Assembly (NCBI GenBank): GCA_019454045.1
Contig: SKCR01051195.1
Location: 413,702-477,701 of the forward strand
Direction: 5' to 3'
DNA from: Zanthoxylum bungeanum
Taxonomy: Eukaryota > Streptophyta > Magnoliopsida > Sapindales > Rutaceae
Length of the DNA: 64,000 bases
Shown: positions 1 through 8,848 of the stretch, piece after piece
How the letters are laid out: every line of letters starts with the position of its first letter
Position numbering within the stretch: position 1 is the stretch's first letter
The notes under the pieces: generated by a model
Database searches by the model: none
Told to the model about the DNA's origin: nothing
Seen by the model: only the letters and a program-made list of their open reading frames with translations
Program-made: the position numbers and the translations under genes

Positions 1-54
1 AAAGGCTATAAATAAATTTTTGGCTTTTTTTTAAAATTTTATTTTTGACAAATG

Positions 55-260
55 GGAAATTGTCATCTATCCATCCAAAAATTAACGAATATTAGGAAAA
101 CACTCAGTTTTGAGAAAATGACATATGTACATCCAAAATAATTAAAATGAATATTTTCAAAATTAGTATTTTTTTAAACATTAGATAAATTTCGGATGAA
201 TAGATGATAAAATCTCTGTAAAAATTATTAAATTTTGGATAATAAATTATCATCTTTAAT
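55..260. repeat. AT-rich flank with inverted repeats
   Basis: This upstream flank has no gene. A stretch at about 57-80 (core tcatctatccatcc) is repeated in inverted form at about 190-212 (core ggatgaatagatga), and a weaker third copy lies near 235-260. The arms could fold into a hairpin, as in a small MITE-like element, but I see no clear target-site duplication. The rest of 1-480 is AT-rich and uninformative. It may contain the promoter and 5' UTR intron of the kinase-like gene downstream. Confidence 0.35.
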
Positions 261-605
261 TGGTACTTTCAATTTCATGATTATATTCTAGGCTGAGCAC
301 AACATCAGTCTGCACCCATTCCACATGTTAGGTATAGTTGGTGTATTTGGCTTCCTTGATAAATTTTGGTTTTCAAAATTGTGTATTTTTCAAATATTAA
401 TTAAATTTCGAGGGGAGATAATTTCCCTTTTCAAATATTTGTACTATTAACGGTCCATCACATCTGGGATTCTTATAACCTGTCCACTGGGACTGGGTTG
501 TTGCCTTGTTGGGAAGACATTCATATATTGATTTTTATTTTTTTTTTGCTAAATCCAGTTAAGAATTTTTATCTTTGCTGTAGGATTCTTCGTACTTGCC
601 GCATC

Positions 606-1298
606 ATGCTAAAGGTCCCAGATCATCAGGTTGCAGGTCACAAAGCTGGAAAGGGAAAACTTGGACCGCTTATAGATGACTCAGGACGCTTTTACAAACC
701 TCTCCAGGGTGATGAACGTGGCAACAAAGAGGTGGCTTTCTACACATCCTTCTCTTCCAATACAGGGATTTCAGAACACATCCGCGGATTCTTGCCCATC
801 TTCTATGGAACTGAACTTGTAGAGGCATCTGATGGATCTGGTCTCTCTCCTCACATCGTGTTGCAGGATCTTGTCTCAAACCGCATCAATCCATCCATAA
901 TGGACATTAAGATTGGTGCGAGAACATGGTATCCTCAAGCGTCTGATGGCTATATTGAAAAATGCTTACAGAAAGATAGAGAAACCACCACCTCGTTATT
1001 AGGTTTTAGGATATCTGGGTTGCAGACATATGGAAACAAAGAATCAGGGTTCTGGAAGCCAGTGAAGAAAATTGTCCAGGCATTTAATGTGGAGGATGTC
1101 CGATTAGTTCTAAGGAAGTTTGTTTCATCAAACTCACTCATTGATTCAAATTCCCTCCCGGACTGTTCATTTGCACCTAATGTTTATGGTGGTTCTGCTG
1201 GGATTTTGGCACAATTGTTGGAGACATATTGGCTTTCCATAATAGCAGCAACAAGTGGGGTTAGTTGCTTTCCTGTTATGGCAAGAAAATTAAATTAA
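606..1298 (+). pseudogene. IPK2: Inositol polyphosphate multikinase (IPK2) fragment, 3'-truncated
   Basis: IPK2 enzymes phosphorylate soluble inositol phosphates (InsP3 to InsP5) in nucleus and cytoplasm. The ATG at 606 starts MLKVPDHQVAGHK, the typical plant IPK2 N terminus. Family features follow: the GPLIDDSGRFYKPLQGD region, SDGSG, and the catalytic PxxMDxKxG signature (PSIMDIKIG, 891-917). The segment FVSSNS and then GILAQLLE (to 1223) also match. Similarity stops abruptly after 1223. The remaining codons to the stop at 1296-1298 are unrelated, so the C-terminal third with the ATP-binding SSLL and D-F-A-H regions is missing. Plant IPK2 is about 280-300 residues; about 206 remain here. 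A polypyrimidine tract and AG at 582-583 just before the start look like the acceptor of a 5' UTR intron, which favours a broken genomic copy over a processed one. I chose 606 rather than the in-frame ATG at 498 because homology begins there. Confidence 0.88.
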
Positions 1299-1305
1299 AT
1301 TGCAG

Positions 1306-1456
1306 GTCCGGATATCACGTAACTGATGTTCAAATGGAGGGCAAGTGGCTGCGGTCCTTTGCTAGTGACCTGAGAGATCAAATAGCAGCATCAATAAAAA
1401 AATGTTTTAGTATTTCACTAAAGCATAAAGGACTCAACAGCAGTCAAAAAGATTAA
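1306..1456 (+). other. Unidentified exon-like open segment
   Basis: After the IPK2 homology ends, a sequence resembling a splice acceptor (aattgcag, ending at 1305) is followed by an open frame running to TAA at 1454-1456. It encodes about 49 residues including QMEGKWLRSF and DLRDQIAASIKK, with mixed composition that looks protein-like rather than low complexity. I do not recognise the family. It may be the last exon of another gene joined to the truncated kinase, or a chance open frame. Between 1457 and 1571 I see only AT-rich sequence. Confidence 0.25.
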
Positions 1457-1571
1457 TCGTTCTTTAAAGCAATGATGCTCTTCTTACAACATAATTTATT
1501 TGGAATCCAGTAGTGAACTCCAAGCCTCAAATATAACTTCAATTTCTTGCAACCTCTACAACACGTTTAAC

Positions 1572-1580
1572 TATATATAA
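1572..1580 (+). promoter_or_regulatory. TATA box of the germin-like gene
   Basis: The sequence tatatataa lies 63-71 bases before the germin-like ATG at 1643, suggesting transcription starts near 1605. The leader is short and AT-rich and the start context is aaaaATGaat. The promoter looks intact although the gene behind it is broken. Confidence 0.6.
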
Positions 1581-1642
1581 ACGTTTGTAAATTATTAACA
1601 AATACATTCATCATCACTTCACACTAGTGTCTGAATATAAAA

Positions 1643-1917
1643 ATGAATCCCTGTCTTTTCTTTTGCATAGTCTGCTTCACTTGCATCAGCTTCTGCTGGG
1701 CAGACTCTGATAATCTTCAGGATATCTGCCCAACCGATACAACTAAAAAGCAAACCATCTTCATGAATGGGTTCCCATGCAAGAATCCAAACATCATATT
1801 TTCTTCAGATTTTAAGTCCACAAAACTGAGGGATGCCGGAGATACTGACAACTTTCTCCGTTCCTCGGTGACCCTTGTCACTGCTGCTGAGTTCCCAGGC
1901 ATTAACACTCTTGGCCT
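1643..1917 (+). pseudogene. Germin-like protein, N-terminal part
   Basis: Germin-like proteins are secreted manganese-binding cupins of the plant cell wall. This piece encodes a signal peptide (hydrophobic residues 3-18, likely cleavage after FCWA) and the mature N terminus: DNLQDIC with the first conserved Cys, NGFPCKNP with its disulfide partner, a central SSVT, and FPGINTLGL. The family normally continues directly into a conserved S-x-A-R-x-D segment and then the metal-binding cupin boxes. Here the frame runs into unrelated DNA at 1918. The continuation is found at 3289-3321 and 36918-37288, so the gene is interrupted twice. It cannot encode a functional cupin because all metal ligands lie on the far piece. 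Confidence 0.88.
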
Positions 1918-3288
1918 GTTAGAACAATTTGCACAAATAAGAAAGATATTATCGTTCACCAGGAATATAAAATTAAAGTTGGCTTGAGTCGCGGACTAAG
2001 TCGCTCTCTTTAAGACGTTTCACAGCTCTGCCCAAAATTTGTGCTAGCAGTATGTCAGCCCAGCCGTCCTCAGGATAAAACAAGCCCAGAAAAACACAGT
2101 CTCAATCGATTTTGCACAAAACCGATTGGTATGCTCACACCCAAAAAATTATTTGCTCAAAAACATAATTTATATCGAGTTTTTGGATTATGACAGAAAT
2201 AATTTTATCGGATGCTAGCCTCTATATGTTTCCTTCTTTATACGCATCAACTAGCAACATGAAGCACTCGATACGAGTGTACTCGATAGAGCAACATGAA
2301 GCACTAAACAGCAATAGATACATTTGAAGCTTAAACATCATATAATTATCAAGCAAATTTGCCGGTGTAAAAACATTTTCTACACCCTAACTTCTCGTTT
2401 TCCTGTTCCTTTTTTGGCTTTTCAATTTCATTCATGCATTCCATGGTACATTTCATAAGAGAAACACCAGCAATAAAAGTGACCTGTTCCCAAGTGCTTG
2501 AGGCCAAAAGGTCAAGTTTTGAAATGCTGTTATTTGTAGCGGCATTGCTTATGGAATCCACCAAAGCAAGGGAAAATGTGCTCCTTATGCTATCAGTCTT
2601 GTCATCCAAACGGATTGCAGCCATAACTGAAAGCAGTTTTAAGGATGCTGAGCGAGACAGGGAATGAAGAGCTGATTCATGATCAACAATGGTGGTGGTG
2701 TTTGCATGGGAGATTGTTGTGGATGGGCTTTTGTACATGGTATGCACAAGCTGTTACTGTTGGGTATGAAACATTAGGGTATCATGGCCACACTGATCCA
2801 ATCCTTTTTTTTTTCAATACCCACAATCAAAGAAAATTTATGTATTAAGATTGGTTCTGGTTTCTTTGATATTAAAGAATGTGAAGTCGATTATGATGGT
2901 TCAATGGAGATGAAGAAGGCAGGTTACTCCTGGGAATAGGAACAGCCATTTTTAACAGTAAGAGCTTTTCCATGATATATAATACAAATAGAAAGAGGGG
3001 TCAAAAAATACTTTATGGAGAGAAACAAGAAGAAAGAGTAAAAACCCATAAGGATTTTTCTCTATTGATAAACCCTTACTACATGAGTGAATTATTATTC
3101 TTTATATGTCTTCATGGTGAGGCTAATTAGCTTTTCAAGTAATTATTGTTTTAAATCCCACAAATTATAACTGAAAAAATTAAATAACAATTAATGGGCA
3201 AATTAACTTTTGTGATTAAAATTTAAGTTATTTAAAATATTGTTATTATTAATTTTTTTTTCTTTTAATTCATAATCAATGCTAAAAT
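1918..3288. mobile_element. Insertion in germin-like gene carrying a host exon
   Basis: The germin coding sequence is split here. The string tggcct is present at both edges (1912-1917 and 3288-3293), and leaving one copy restores the expected germin frame. This is the footprint of an insertion with a 5-6 bp target duplication (ggcct or tggcct). The ~1.37 kb insert is AT-rich, has no LTR or terminal inverted repeat that I can see, no transposase, and contains an RHD3-like exon on the minus strand. It could be a Helitron-like or other gene-capturing element, or filler DNA. An intron is unlikely: a gt starts at 1918 but there is no AG next to the resumed coding sequence. Confidence 0.5.
2484..2657 (-). 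pseudogene. RHD3: Captured exon fragment of ROOT HAIR DEFECTIVE 3 (atlastin-like GTPase)
   Basis: RHD3/SEY1 proteins are dynamin-like GTPases that fuse ER tubules. The minus strand encodes about 58 residues matching the helical region before the membrane anchor of plant RHD3. Recognisable blocks are SRSASLKLLSVMAAIRLDD, STFSLALVD and LASSTWEQ. Directly after WEQ the DNA reads CAG|gtcact, a plausible splice donor, and protein similarity ends there. The fragment therefore looks like one exon with the start of its 3' intron copied from genomic DNA. The rest of the GTPase (G domain, membrane hairpins) is absent. The open frame extends over 2349-2747 but only this part is recognisable. Confidence 0.8.
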
Positions 3289-3321
3289 GGCCTCTCGATT
3301 GCTCGAACCGACCTTGATGCG
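3289..3321 (+). pseudogene. Germin-like protein, small middle piece
   Basis: These 33 bases lie between the RHD3-bearing insertion and the 5' LTR of element A. In the frame expected for the germin-like gene (codons from 3295) they encode SIARTDLD, the conserved S-x-A-R-x-D segment that links the N-terminal part to the first cupin box. The frame continues exactly at 36923 (DGIVMPHSHP) once element A and its duplicated target are removed. This fixes the order of the gene pieces and shows that both insertions hit coding sequence. Confidence 0.75.
3317..3321. repeat. Left target-site duplication of element A (atgcg)
   Basis: The five bases before the 5' LTR are atgcg. Those after the distant 3' LTR end (36918-36922) are atgag. 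One mismatch is acceptable for an old insertion, and the pairing is supported by restoration of the germin reading frame. Confidence 0.6.
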
Positions 3322-3578
3322 TGTTAAGAAATGTTAAGCAATATTATTATAGAAATCTATATTGTGGAATCAAGATCCAAAATTGAATTTCTAGTACCCT
3401 TAAGATTAGTGATTTTATTATATTTCCCTATTAGATGCAGATTTCCTATATTCATTATTATTGTTCATTACTATAAGATTCATTTTCTATTTAGGTTTTC
3501 TATGTAACATATATAAAGGCTCGTACCATTGTAAATTCATATAGAGTGAATTCAATATTTTTTTTTCATTATCTAACA
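3322..3578 (+). repeat. 5' LTR of short non-autonomous element A
   Basis: A 257-bp LTR with TG...CA ends (tgttaagaaatg ... ttatctaaca). A primer-binding site follows immediately and its partner LTRs start at 4479 and 35773. It contains a TATA-like atatataaagg near 3510 and is AT-rich. Such a short LTR suggests a TRIM-like, copia-type element. Confidence 0.85.
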
Positions 3579-3595
3579 TGGTATTAGAGCTCAGG
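3579..3595 (+). promoter_or_regulatory. Primer-binding site of element A (initiator tRNA-Met type)
   Basis: tggtattagagctcagg follows the LTR with no spacer and matches the common initiator-Met PBS (tggtatcagagc...) with one change. This PBS type is usual for Ty1/copia elements and for TRIM elements. Confidence 0.8.
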
Positions 3596-4478
3596 TTCTC
3601 CTTTTTCTAGTTTCACTCTCTTTGTTCTCATTGGCGCGTGGGGATCACGGCCACTATCGGCAAGTGAACCTCACGCGCCACCCCTTCATGAGTGCTTCAC
3701 CTGTCAAGTGTCACCCCTTCATGAGTGCTTCACCTGTCATGCGCCACCCCTTCATTAGTGCTTCACCTGTCATGCGCCACCTTGCCCATCGTCACCGCTA
3801 CCTTCACTCGGCCACCCTCAGGTTTCAGCTATCCTCGGGCTTCCACTCTCTCTCGGGATTTCACTCCCTCTCTGTTAGGCTTCGGCACCCTTTTGGGCTT
3901 CGGCTCCCCCTTCGGGCTTCGTAGGTTAAAGCTCTCCGGCTTCGACATCCTCTTGGTCTTCGACTCCCCCTTCGGGCTTCGTAAGTTAAAGTTCTACGGC
4001 TTCGGCATCCTCTTGGGCTTCGGCTCCCCCTTCGGGCTTCGTAGGTTAAAGCTCTCCGGCATCGGCATCCTCTTGGGCTTCGGCTCCCCCTTCGGGCTTC
4101 GTAGGTTAAAGCTCTCCGTCTTCGGCATCCTCTTAGGCTTCGGCTCCTCCTTCGGGCTTCTTAGGTTAAAGCTCTCCGTCTTCAGCATCCTCTTGGGCTT
4201 CGGCTTCCCCCTTTGGGCTTTGTAGGTTAAAGCTCTCTGGCTTCGGCATCCTCTTGGGCTTCGGCTCCCCCTTCAGTCTTCATAGGTTAAAGCTCTCAGG
4301 CTTCGACACCCTCTTAGGCTTCGGCTCCCCATTCGGGCTTCGTAGGTTAAAGCTCATCAGTTATCTCAAGGTTTCCAACCTCCAAGTTTCAAAAGTTCCA
4401 ATTTCATGACTCCGCTTTCGATTTCAAGATACAACCTCAAGCTTGTTCCTTCGTCACCAGCTTGAGTTTGAGGGGGGG
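3596..4478 (+). mobile_element. Internal region of element A, no retroelement genes
   Basis: About 0.9 kb between PBS and 3' LTR. There is no gag, protease, integrase or RT, so the element must depend on another element for movement. The first part has three ~33-bp repeats (cttcatgagtgcttcacctgtca, 3684-3775). The second part is a run of 60-bp repeats. A purine-rich tract (gagggggggtg) abuts the 3' LTR and serves as polypurine tract. Open frames in several phases result from the 60-bp period being divisible by three, not from clear coding selection. Confidence 0.75.
3840..4365 (+). repeat. 60-bp tandem repeat array inside element A (unit 1)
   Basis: About eight to nine head-to-tail copies of a 60-bp unit containing ttcgggcttcgtaggttaaa and cttcggcatcctcttgggct. 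Because 60 is a multiple of three, each open frame gives a 20-residue repeat: the plus strand reads FGLRRLKLSGFGILLGFGSP-like units, and the minus strand reads SFNLRSPKGEPKPKRMPKTE-like units. Unit 2 carries the same array at 35158-35655. Confidence 0.9.
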
Positions 4479-4716
4479 TGTTAAGGAATGTTAAGCAATA
4501 TTATTATTGAAATCTATATTGTGGAATCAAGATCCAAAATAGAATTCCTAGTACCCTTAGGATTAGTGATTTTATTATATTTCTCTATTAGATGCAGATT
4601 TCCTATATTCATTATTATTGTTCATTACTATAAGATTCATTTTCTATTTTGGTTTTCTATGTAACATATATAAAGGCTCCTACCATTGTAAATTCATATA
4701 GAGTAAATTCAAGACT
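4479..4716 (+). repeat. 3' LTR of element A in unit 1, interrupted
   Basis: Starts tgttaaggaatgttaagc after the purine tract and matches the 5' LTR until ttcaagact. A second LTR (tgttgatgg...) is inserted there. The last ~20 bases of the A LTR and the right flank are missing because of the deletion at 4806. The matching LTR in unit 2 (35773-36010 plus 36895-36917) is complete. Confidence 0.85.
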
Positions 4717-4805
4717 TGTTGATGGTGTTTTTCGTGACAAGTACTTTGAACAGCTCGGTAAGGACAGAGAGGGTAATTCACCTCATCCAGAGGACCAGGG
4801 GGTCA
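4717..4805. repeat. Truncated left end of the nested solo LTR (unit 1)
   Basis: These 89 bases match the first part of the 884-bp solo LTR at 36011-36894 of unit 2. The match ends at ggggtca (4805), and the sequence then jumps to block B at 4811 with about five bases of unmatched sequence. This marks a deletion of about 1.6 kb in unit 1. Confidence 0.85.
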
Positions 4806-4810
4806 TAGAA

Positions 4811-6216
4811 AGTGTATAAGTTTCCGATTATTTTTATTTTTATTTTTTCATAGAAAGGTTATTTCCACTCTCTACGTTGAAATTTTTAAGATTACCTATA
4901 AGCACTCAAACAATAATCTATATATACCCAAGAGATGGGTGAATTGGGTAATGACCAAATTATGCAGAATTATAAATCTTGTCGATTTTACGCTACTAAG
5001 TTAACAACTTTATCAATTTTAGCTTAATGATCAATTTTCTCAATCAAAAATATTACTACAATGCAAGTTACTAAATAATATGCAAATACAAAATATAACT
5101 TGCGATAAATAAATGAGTTTAGGGATAGAGAAAATGATACCGTGATTTATAGTGGTTCAGCCAACAATGCCTACGTCTACTCCTCCAAACCGCGCTTGAA
5201 GCTTTCCACTATGTTAAGTTGAATCCATAACTTACATGAAAGTTTTTTGTGGCTCACTTCAAACCAAGAATTTTATCACCTAAACTCACTCTTTAAATCT
5301 TCACAATGAATTTTGTCTCTAGGCTGATTCACAAACCTTTATGCCAATCACCATTTTGAGTATACCCACTTTACAAGAGATTTCCCAATACAAGTATTTG
5401 AAATATGAAGATTTACAATACAACTTGGGCATTCACAAAAGATAAGAAGATTTAGGCTGTGAGTTGCTAACCCAAGTATTCCAAGCTCACTAAGATGATA
5501 TGAAGGTATAGTGTGTGAGCTTTGATTATGATAAAAGTGTTTGATCAAGAAGATTTAAGTTACTCTCAATGTTGTTACCTTGGAGAAAATGTATGAAGGT
5601 GTTAGAGAGTTGCAAAAATAAAATTGGGACTCAATTTATAGAGAAAATGAAAATGTCCCTTTTTTGTGCGCTCAGGCCGGTATGCCTGTCTGTAGTGGCT
5701 GATACGTCAGTCTTGCAATTCAAACAACTATATGACTGTTGAAGATTAAAGCGCAACAATAAGTAGATTATTGACCAGTATGGAGGCTTGTATGGATCAT
5801 GTCGGTTTCAGAGAGCATGTAAAACGTTGAGGTAGACAGGTATGAATGCCGGTATGCTCTAATCCGGTACCAGTAATTATGCAAACTCGAGACTAACTGG
5901 TATGGGGGACTAGTATGAAGTAGCCCGATTTCAGAGGCGATGCAAAACTGCTCAGAACAAAGCAAGGGCGCCGATATGCCAGTATGGGGGACCAGTATGC
6001 CAGTTCCAGTGCATAAATCTTAAGATTTGAAGGTTTAAAATATTTTACACTTGACACTAACGCATCTATGCGAACGTTTATTAGTCCTATGAGCTTAGAG
6101 TATTTGTATTACAGACTCACTTATAATATGAGCCATAAGCTGTAAGATTACACTTGATTTCTTCATTTGACATTTGAGTTTTCACATCTATTTTGCTCTT
6201 CATATATAATCAATTT
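4811..6216. repeat. Block B (unit 1): LTR-like repeat, no genes
   Basis: About 1.4 kb matching 37714-39115 of unit 2 with roughly 1% differences by eye. It contains signatures common in plant LTRs: a segment with cccaagagatgggtgaattgggt, and the phrase gtggttcagcc...cctacgtctactcc. At 5830-6000 a degenerate ggtatg motif (ccggtatgc, ctggtatggggg, ccagtatgcc) recurs. I could not identify TG...CA ends or a target duplication. It is best called a probable LTR or solo LTR of unknown family. The short open frames in it have no recognisable product. Confidence 0.5.
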
Positions 6217-7560
6217 GTTTCGACATCTTTTTTTAATGCTCGCAAATGCGTGTCGAAGTCTTCTTATGTTACAACATCAAAATCCATATTTGAGAATATG
6301 TCGCTATCATTATTCTGAATTTATTTGATCATTTGGATAAACTTTGCCTTGTAAATATGATAAAGGTGAATAGACAATGATTGATCGATTGATGATGTGT
6401 TTCGTCTTGGATTTACGTATCCTCAGCCTGTCCCCTACATTACTCGCAGATCTTAAGCAGGTACAAACACAATGATTGATCGATTGATTTGAATGGTTTA
6501 TTTGGCTTCTATTTTCAATCGCTGTTTACAGGTTGCTAAACTCTATGCCATTTCACTATCTTTGCGCCAACCAAGTGCTTTGTGTGATCGAATAGGTTTG
6601 TGCTATGTCTTCAATAATTAAACGCATTTCTTCGGCCTTTCAGTTAATTAAATTGGTACGATTTTAACTAAAAAATTCACATGTTTGTATAATTTTATTG
6701 CTAATCAGTTTTTCCGGTCAAATTTTTTCATAACAATTTGTTTGGGTTATACACGGCGGAAGCATGGTTCGGGCGAAATTATAATTCTAAAATTTTTATC
6801 TTATCGAATAAATTATTTAATATTTTATATGAATAATTCATTCATATTTCACCTAAATATTTTATTTGATATCTAGTAATGACATAAGTAATTTAGAAAA
6901 CACAGGGAAACTTTTACGAATTTTTTTTCTGCAAAATAGCATAAAACACGTTTACGACCGAACCGACCAACCAATACCACACCGGGCTGCCCAGGTCAAC
7001 CCTAATAGTATTAGGGCAGTTCATGGGCTGCCCGAACAGTGACCAATTCACTGTTTGGACAGATATTACCTGATAACGTTACCCGGTAACGTCGTTTTCG
7101 TGTATTTTCACTCTGAAATAATTTTCAACAACTATTCTAATGCCCAATACACATCCAATACATTTAAATAACAAATTTTTCATCAAAAAAAATTTCCAGA
7201 TCTGATTTGGATATAAAAATAATCATTTTTCATACTTTAAATCCAATTTTCTCAACATTAATCTAATTAATATCTACACCAATCAAAGCCACCACAAACA
7301 AAGAACTCAAGGAAAATCTAGGTATTACAAGAGTGGTCATAACACTCTAAAATGACAATAAGTTATCTAGTAACCAAAGTAAACTTATATTACACTAATT
7401 AAGCTTACTAACTTTCCACACATGCATATATCCATCCAATTTTGGCAACCATCATTCTTAACACATAATTATAGAGTAGAAAATAAATACTACATCATAT
7501 GTCAAAGTCTAGAATAATAGAAATTTTTTCCAAATTAAAGAATAAAGAAAATACCTTACT
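6217..7560. repeat. Block C (unit 1): non-coding duplicated repeat DNA
   Basis: AT-rich sequence without a recognisable gene, duplicated at 53338-54685. Part of it (about 6740-7130) shares short phrases with 10330-10700 (an acggcggaag/cggaagg motif, then gggctgccc...aacagtg...). Both are therefore probably decayed pieces of related LTRs. The site 6212-6216 (aattt) is the empty target site of gypsy element G2 in the other unit. Confidence 0.5.
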
Positions 7561-7784
7561 TTTGTTGGGGTTGGTGCTCGGAGCGCCAATTCCCGGTTGT
7601 ATTTCCTTGTAAATACTATTGTAAACGTTTTATTATGAATAAAATGAGCAGTTTCTATAATATAATATGTCTTCTTATATGGTAAAGACGTAATAGACTT
7701 TAGAATGATTAGTCATGATGCAGTAATAGACGTAAAGACGTAAAAGACGTAGCTTGCTTCATAAAATTTATAGAAGTAGAATTT

Positions 7785-8846
7785 TTGTCAGAAGGTGGTA
7801 ATCATAGACAGGTACCTGAAAACAACGAAGCAATGGAGGAACCTGAAGTTCAAGTAGATAATGAACCTTCAACACACACACTCCGTAGGTCACAAAGGGT
7901 ATCTAGACCTCTTGAACGCTTGTATTTGATACAAGAAAAGAGTCTCGATGTTCTCTTAGTTGAAGAGACTGATCCTTTTACCTATAGAGAATCGATGTTG
8001 GATCGACTTCGTGAAATGACTGAAATCCGAGTTAGACTCAATGCATGAGAATCAAGTGTGGGACTTGGTTCAGCTTCCCGAAGGAATTATTCCTATCGGT
8101 TGTAAATGGGTTTACAAGAGGAAGCGCGGGCCTGATGGAAATGTTGAAACCTATAAGGCCCGACTGGTAGCAAAAGGTTACACGCAGCGACCTGGCGTTT
8201 ACTACGATGGAATTTTTTCTCCAGTAGCAATGCTTAAGTCTATTAGGATTTTACTTTCTATTGTCGCGTATCATTACTACGAGATTTGGAAAATGAATGT
8301 CAAAATGGCTTTTCTAAATGGATTTCTTGATGAAAAAATCTATATGGAACGGCCAGAAGGTTTTGCGTCCAGTGAGAACTCGGGTATGGTGTGTAAGCTT
8401 AAGAAGTCCATTTATGGACTTAAACAAGCTTCACGGAGTTGGAATCTTCAATTCGACGAGATTATTAGATCGTCTGGTTTTCTCAAGAATTTGGAAGAAT
8501 CCTGTGTGTATCAGAAGGCTAGTGGGAGCATGGTTGTATTTTTAGTCCTCTATATTGACGACATCCTAATCATTGGGAATGATATAGGGATGTTGCAACG
8601 CGTTAAAGCTTACCTTTGTAAGAATTTCTCCATGAAGGACCTGTGAGAAACTTCCTATGTTTTAGGCATAAAACTCTATAGAGATAGAGAAAGGAAGTAG
8701 ATTGGGTTATCCCAATCAACGTACATAGATAAGATCTTGGAACGATACAATTTTGGTAACTGTAAGATAACAAATATACCGTTCAAAGAAAGTTGCGGAA
8801 AAAACTTATATTGGTTGGATGAGATTTCAAAACTTTTCATGGATAG
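7785..8846 (+). pseudogene. Copia C1 reverse transcriptase fragment (unit 1)
   Basis: Remnant of a Ty1/copia polyprotein. It begins in the integrase-RT linker (RRSQRVSRPLERL) and enters RT at ENQVWDLVQLP. RT landmarks are CKWVYKRKRGPDG, YKARLVAKGY, AFLNGFLDEKIYM, SIYGLKQASRSWN and the active site YIDD (about 8555). It then breaks at TGA (8644-8646, expected Gly before ETSYVLGIK) and again at a TAG near 8698. RNase H is missing. Compared with the unit 2 copy it has deletions near 7812 and 8022, the latter close to a frame break before MHENQVW. No gag or integrase of this element is present. The ~200 bp upstream (ttgttggggttggtgctcgg, 7563) look like an LTR joined to pol by an internal deletion. 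Confidence 0.9.
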
Positions 8847-8848
8847 GT

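Noticed and set aside
1918..3288. The germin split could be an ordinary intron starting gt at 1918.
   Set aside because: The coding sequence resumes without an AG acceptor, and tggcct is duplicated at both edges, which fits an insertion better. The segment also contains a reverse-strand RHD3 exon.
3725..4225. 166-codon open frame in element A (and its opposite-strand frames).
   Set aside because: It is produced by a 60-bp repeat whose period is a multiple of three; open frames occur in several phases and on both strands, with no recognisable domain.
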